The notes below the pieces were generated by a model that was given only the letters and a program-made list of their open reading frames with translations, searched no databases and was not told the origin of the DNA. A stretch of DNA of 7,522 bases from an uncultured Eubacteriales bacterium (GTDB taxonomy: Bacteria > Bacillota > Clostridia > Oscillospirales > CAG-272). The first letter of the stretch is position 1, and each line of letters starts with the position of its first letter. The position numbers and the translations under genes are program-made. The stretch is taken from contig CATYXQ010000071.1 of the NCBI GenBank assembly GCA_958414825.1, positions 1 to 7,522 of the forward strand, read 5' to 3'. Of this stretch, positions 6,125 to 7,522 are shown piece by piece.

Positions 6125-7246
6125 ATGGCTGAAATGAATTCTGCCGGGCGCGTTCCCGTTCCGCAGGGGGCAAGGAAACGCTCCGAACATTCCGCTTCAT
6201 ATTTTCGAGAACCTTTTGGCGCTTTTCCGAAAGTGGTTGGCGTCCTGCTGATCGTTTTGTTTTTATCTCTGATTATCATGTTTTCTTTGTTTTCCGCATT
6301 GAGTTATCGTCATCATGCGCAGAAAGAAGAGGCAGAGGCGCTTGCTGCGGAAATCGAGGCGCAGCGGCAGCTTTTGGCGCTGGCTGATGCACAGGCGTCG
6401 GTTGTATTGCCCATAGAGGAGCCGAAAATTGCCTATGCCGCTTACACAGCGGACAGCCGGACGCTCGGCGGCGTTATCGACAGTGAATACGCCATTTTAA
6501 TTGATCAGGAGAACAATACGGTGCTCGCTTCTCTGAATGGGGATAAGCGCATCTATCCCGCTTCCATGACGAAGGTCATGACGTTGATTGTCGCTGTTGA
6601 GCATATGCAGGATTTGAACGAGATGTATACGTTCAGTTATGAAATTATCAATCCTGTCGTGGAGGCAGGCGCGTCTATTGCGGGCTTTTCTTCAGGAGAA
6701 AGCGTGACGCTTTTGGATCTGTTATATGGTGCGGCGCTGCCATCGGGCGCGGATGCAACTGCGGCAATAGCCGATTATGTGGCCGGATCCGAAACAACGT
6801 TTGCGGAATTGATGAATGAAAAGGCCGAAACGCTCGGTCTGAAGAACACGCATTTTGTGAACGCCAGCGGTCTGCACAACAAAGATCATTATTCTACGCC
6901 GCATGACATTGCGCTGATTTTTGAATATGCGATGCAGATCCCGCTGTTAAGAGAGGTTTTGTCTACGTATCAGTATACGACTACGCCGACCGAGCAGCAT
7001 CCTGAGGGGTTGCTGCTGACCAGTACGCTTTTCAGCCGTGTGCGCGGAGACGAGCCTGGAAACGCGGAGATCGTTGCCGGAAAGACCGGGTATACGCTGG
7101 AGGGCAAAAATTGTCTGGTATCCATGGCGCAAACGCCGGACGGATGTTCGTATATATTGGTTACGGCGAGCGCTTCGGGAAAATACGCGCCGATTTATGA
7201 TGCAATTGACGTATACCGCGATTATTTGCCCGACGCGCAGGGATAA
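6125..7246 (+). CDS. D-alanyl-D-alanine carboxypeptidase (peptidase S11), N-terminally anchored
   Basis: This 373-residue low-molecular-weight penicillin-binding protein should remove the terminal D-Ala from peptidoglycan stem peptides outside the membrane. Parts in order: a 34-residue basic cytoplasmic tail; an uncleaved-looking membrane helix at about 36-58; a charged, Ala/Glu-rich helical stalk at about 62-92; and the S11 catalytic domain from about 113 to 368. The SxxK motif is S147-M-T-K150 in YPASMTKVMT. The third motif is K320-T-G322 in AGKTGYTLEGKN. The SxN motif reads S207-G-A209, so the usual Asn is replaced by Ala. There is no PBP5-type C-terminal beta domain or amphipathic anchor. 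The start ATG follows GAAGAGG at 6108-6114 with a longish 10-nt spacer; no other in-frame start fits better. It is monocistronic from its own promoter. The family is certain; calling it dacA, dacB or dacF is not justified. Confidence 0.92.
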   Translation: MAEMNSAGRVPVPQGARKRSEHSASYFREPFGAFPKVVGVLLIVLFLSLIIMFSLFSALSYRHHAQKEEAEALAAEIEAQRQLLALADAQASVVLPIEEPKIAYAAYTADSRTLGGVIDSEYAILIDQENNTVLASLNGDKRIYPASMTKVMTLIVAVEHMQDLNEMYTFSYEIINPVVEAGASIAGFSSGESVTLLDLLYGAALPSGADATAAIADYVAGSETTFAELMNEKAETLGLKNTHFVNASGLHNKDHYSTPHDIALIFEYAMQIPLLREVLSTYQYTTTPTEQHPEGLLLTSTLFSRVRGDEPGNAEIVAGKTGYTLEGKNCLVSMAQTPDGCSYILVTASASGKYAPIYDAIDVYRDYLPDAQG

Positions 7247-7252
7247 AATTAA

Positions 7253-7270
7253 TCGGAAAAAACATTCCGA
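7253..7270 (+). terminator. Weak hairpin after the carboxypeptidase gene
   Basis: TCGGAA (7253-7258) pairs with TTCCGA (7265-7270) around a 6-nt A-rich loop. The tail ATTTAATATTG is AU-rich but has no real T run. It is the only stem between the stop at 7246 and the next promoter, so termination here is probably leaky. Confidence 0.35.
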
Positions 7271-7278
7271 ATTTAATA

Positions 7279-7307
7279 TTGTAGTCAATTTGGCTTTTTT
7301 GTATAAT
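7279..7307 (+). promoter_or_regulatory. Probable sigma-A promoter of the exported-protein gene
   Basis: A perfect TATAAT (7302-7307) lies 17 bases after TTGTAG (7279-7284), which matches only the TTG half of the -35 consensus. The spacer contains a T6 run. The predicted start near 7314 leaves about 29 nt before the ATG. Confidence 0.65.
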
Positions 7308-7342
7308 GGTTTTAGTAAAAATGAAAAGTAGTGGAGATTTAT

Positions 7343-7522
7343 ATGAAAAAGCATTGCTTGAAAATCGTAAGCTTTCTTTTGCTTTTGACATTTTTATTTC
7401 CGACTGCAAGCGCGGCTGTGCCGCGTTTAACTGCAAATCCGTTGCAGCAAAATGCGATTTCGGCGCAGTCGAGCGCCGAGGCGCTGTACAAGCTCGGACT
7501 TGTGCAGGGCTATGCCGCGGCG
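7343..7522 (+). CDS. Exported protein with likely SLH domain start, 3'-truncated
   Basis: Only the first 60 codons are in the window. They begin with a clear signal peptide: MKKHCLKIV, a Leu/Phe-rich core, then a likely cleavage after TASA (about residue 24). After a linker of about 20 residues, the sequence SSAEALYKLGLVQGYAAA resembles the first strand-helix of a surface-layer homology (SLH) or related copper-amine-oxidase-like repeat, where 'A..LY.LGL..G' is characteristic. Such domains attach exported proteins to secondary cell-wall polymers. The start is supported by GTGGAG at 7331-7336, six bases before the ATG. The SLH reading rests on one partial motif, and what the rest of the protein does cannot be seen. 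Confidence 0.75.
   Translation, partial: MKKHCLKIVSFLLLLTFLFPTASAAVPRLTANPLQQNAISAQSSAEALYKLGLVQGYAAA

Noticed and set aside
7161..7436. Minus-strand ORF of 91 codons spanning the carboxypeptidase end and the next gene start
   Set aside because: It crosses two plus-strand genes and a plus-strand promoter, and shows no protein pattern.

Overview
The window looks like an ordinary chromosomal segment from a low-to-medium GC Gram-positive bacterium, most likely a Clostridia/Oscillospiraceae-type Firmicute. The reasons are strong GGAGG ribosome binding sites, sigma-A type promoters, the yajC / TIGR04086 membrane-protein pairing known from Bacillota, a PyrR-type pyrimidine attenuator, and an SLH-type surface protein start. 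Nothing points to a mobile element, CRISPR array, tRNA or rRNA. The taxonomic call is inference from gene content, not from a marker gene.

Layout, left to right. (1) Positions 2-2918, plus strand: the 3' part of an HtrA-type serine protease with a compact PDZ domain, then an OmpR-family response regulator and its membrane sensor kinase. A 12-bp hairpin lies between the protease and the regulator, and a strong intrinsic terminator closes the unit at 2958-3004. This looks like an envelope-stress or cell-surface sensing unit. (2) Positions 3140-4171, minus strand: yajC (Sec translocase accessory subunit) followed, after a 267-bp gap holding a 13-bp hairpin, by a small four-helix TIGR04086-like membrane protein. 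(3) Positions 4172-4496: a 325-bp divergent intergenic region with the yajC promoter (minus), the uraA promoter (plus) and a roughly 150-nt leader. I read the leader as a complete PyrR attenuator: binding hairpin, antiterminator, and terminator with a T9 tract. (4) Positions 4497-5933: uraA, a uracil/proton symporter, closed by a clean terminator. (5) Positions 6059-7246: a promoter and an unusually anchored D-Ala-D-Ala carboxypeptidase (S11 family). (6) Positions 7279-7522: a promoter and the start of an exported protein whose visible sequence resembles the beginning of an SLH domain; it runs off the window.

The pieces are separate transcription units with a loose cell-envelope theme (protease, two-component system, Sec accessory, peptidoglycan carboxypeptidase, secreted surface protein) plus pyrimidine salvage. 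The most informative non-coding signal is the uraA leader, where three mutually exclusive RNA structures can be read directly from the bases. I did not find a previously undescribed system. The items worth a second look are the attenuator with its variant loop, the carboxypeptidase with inverted anchoring and a changed SxN motif, the compact HtrA PDZ domain, and the uracil permease with Asp where E. coli UraA has a key His.
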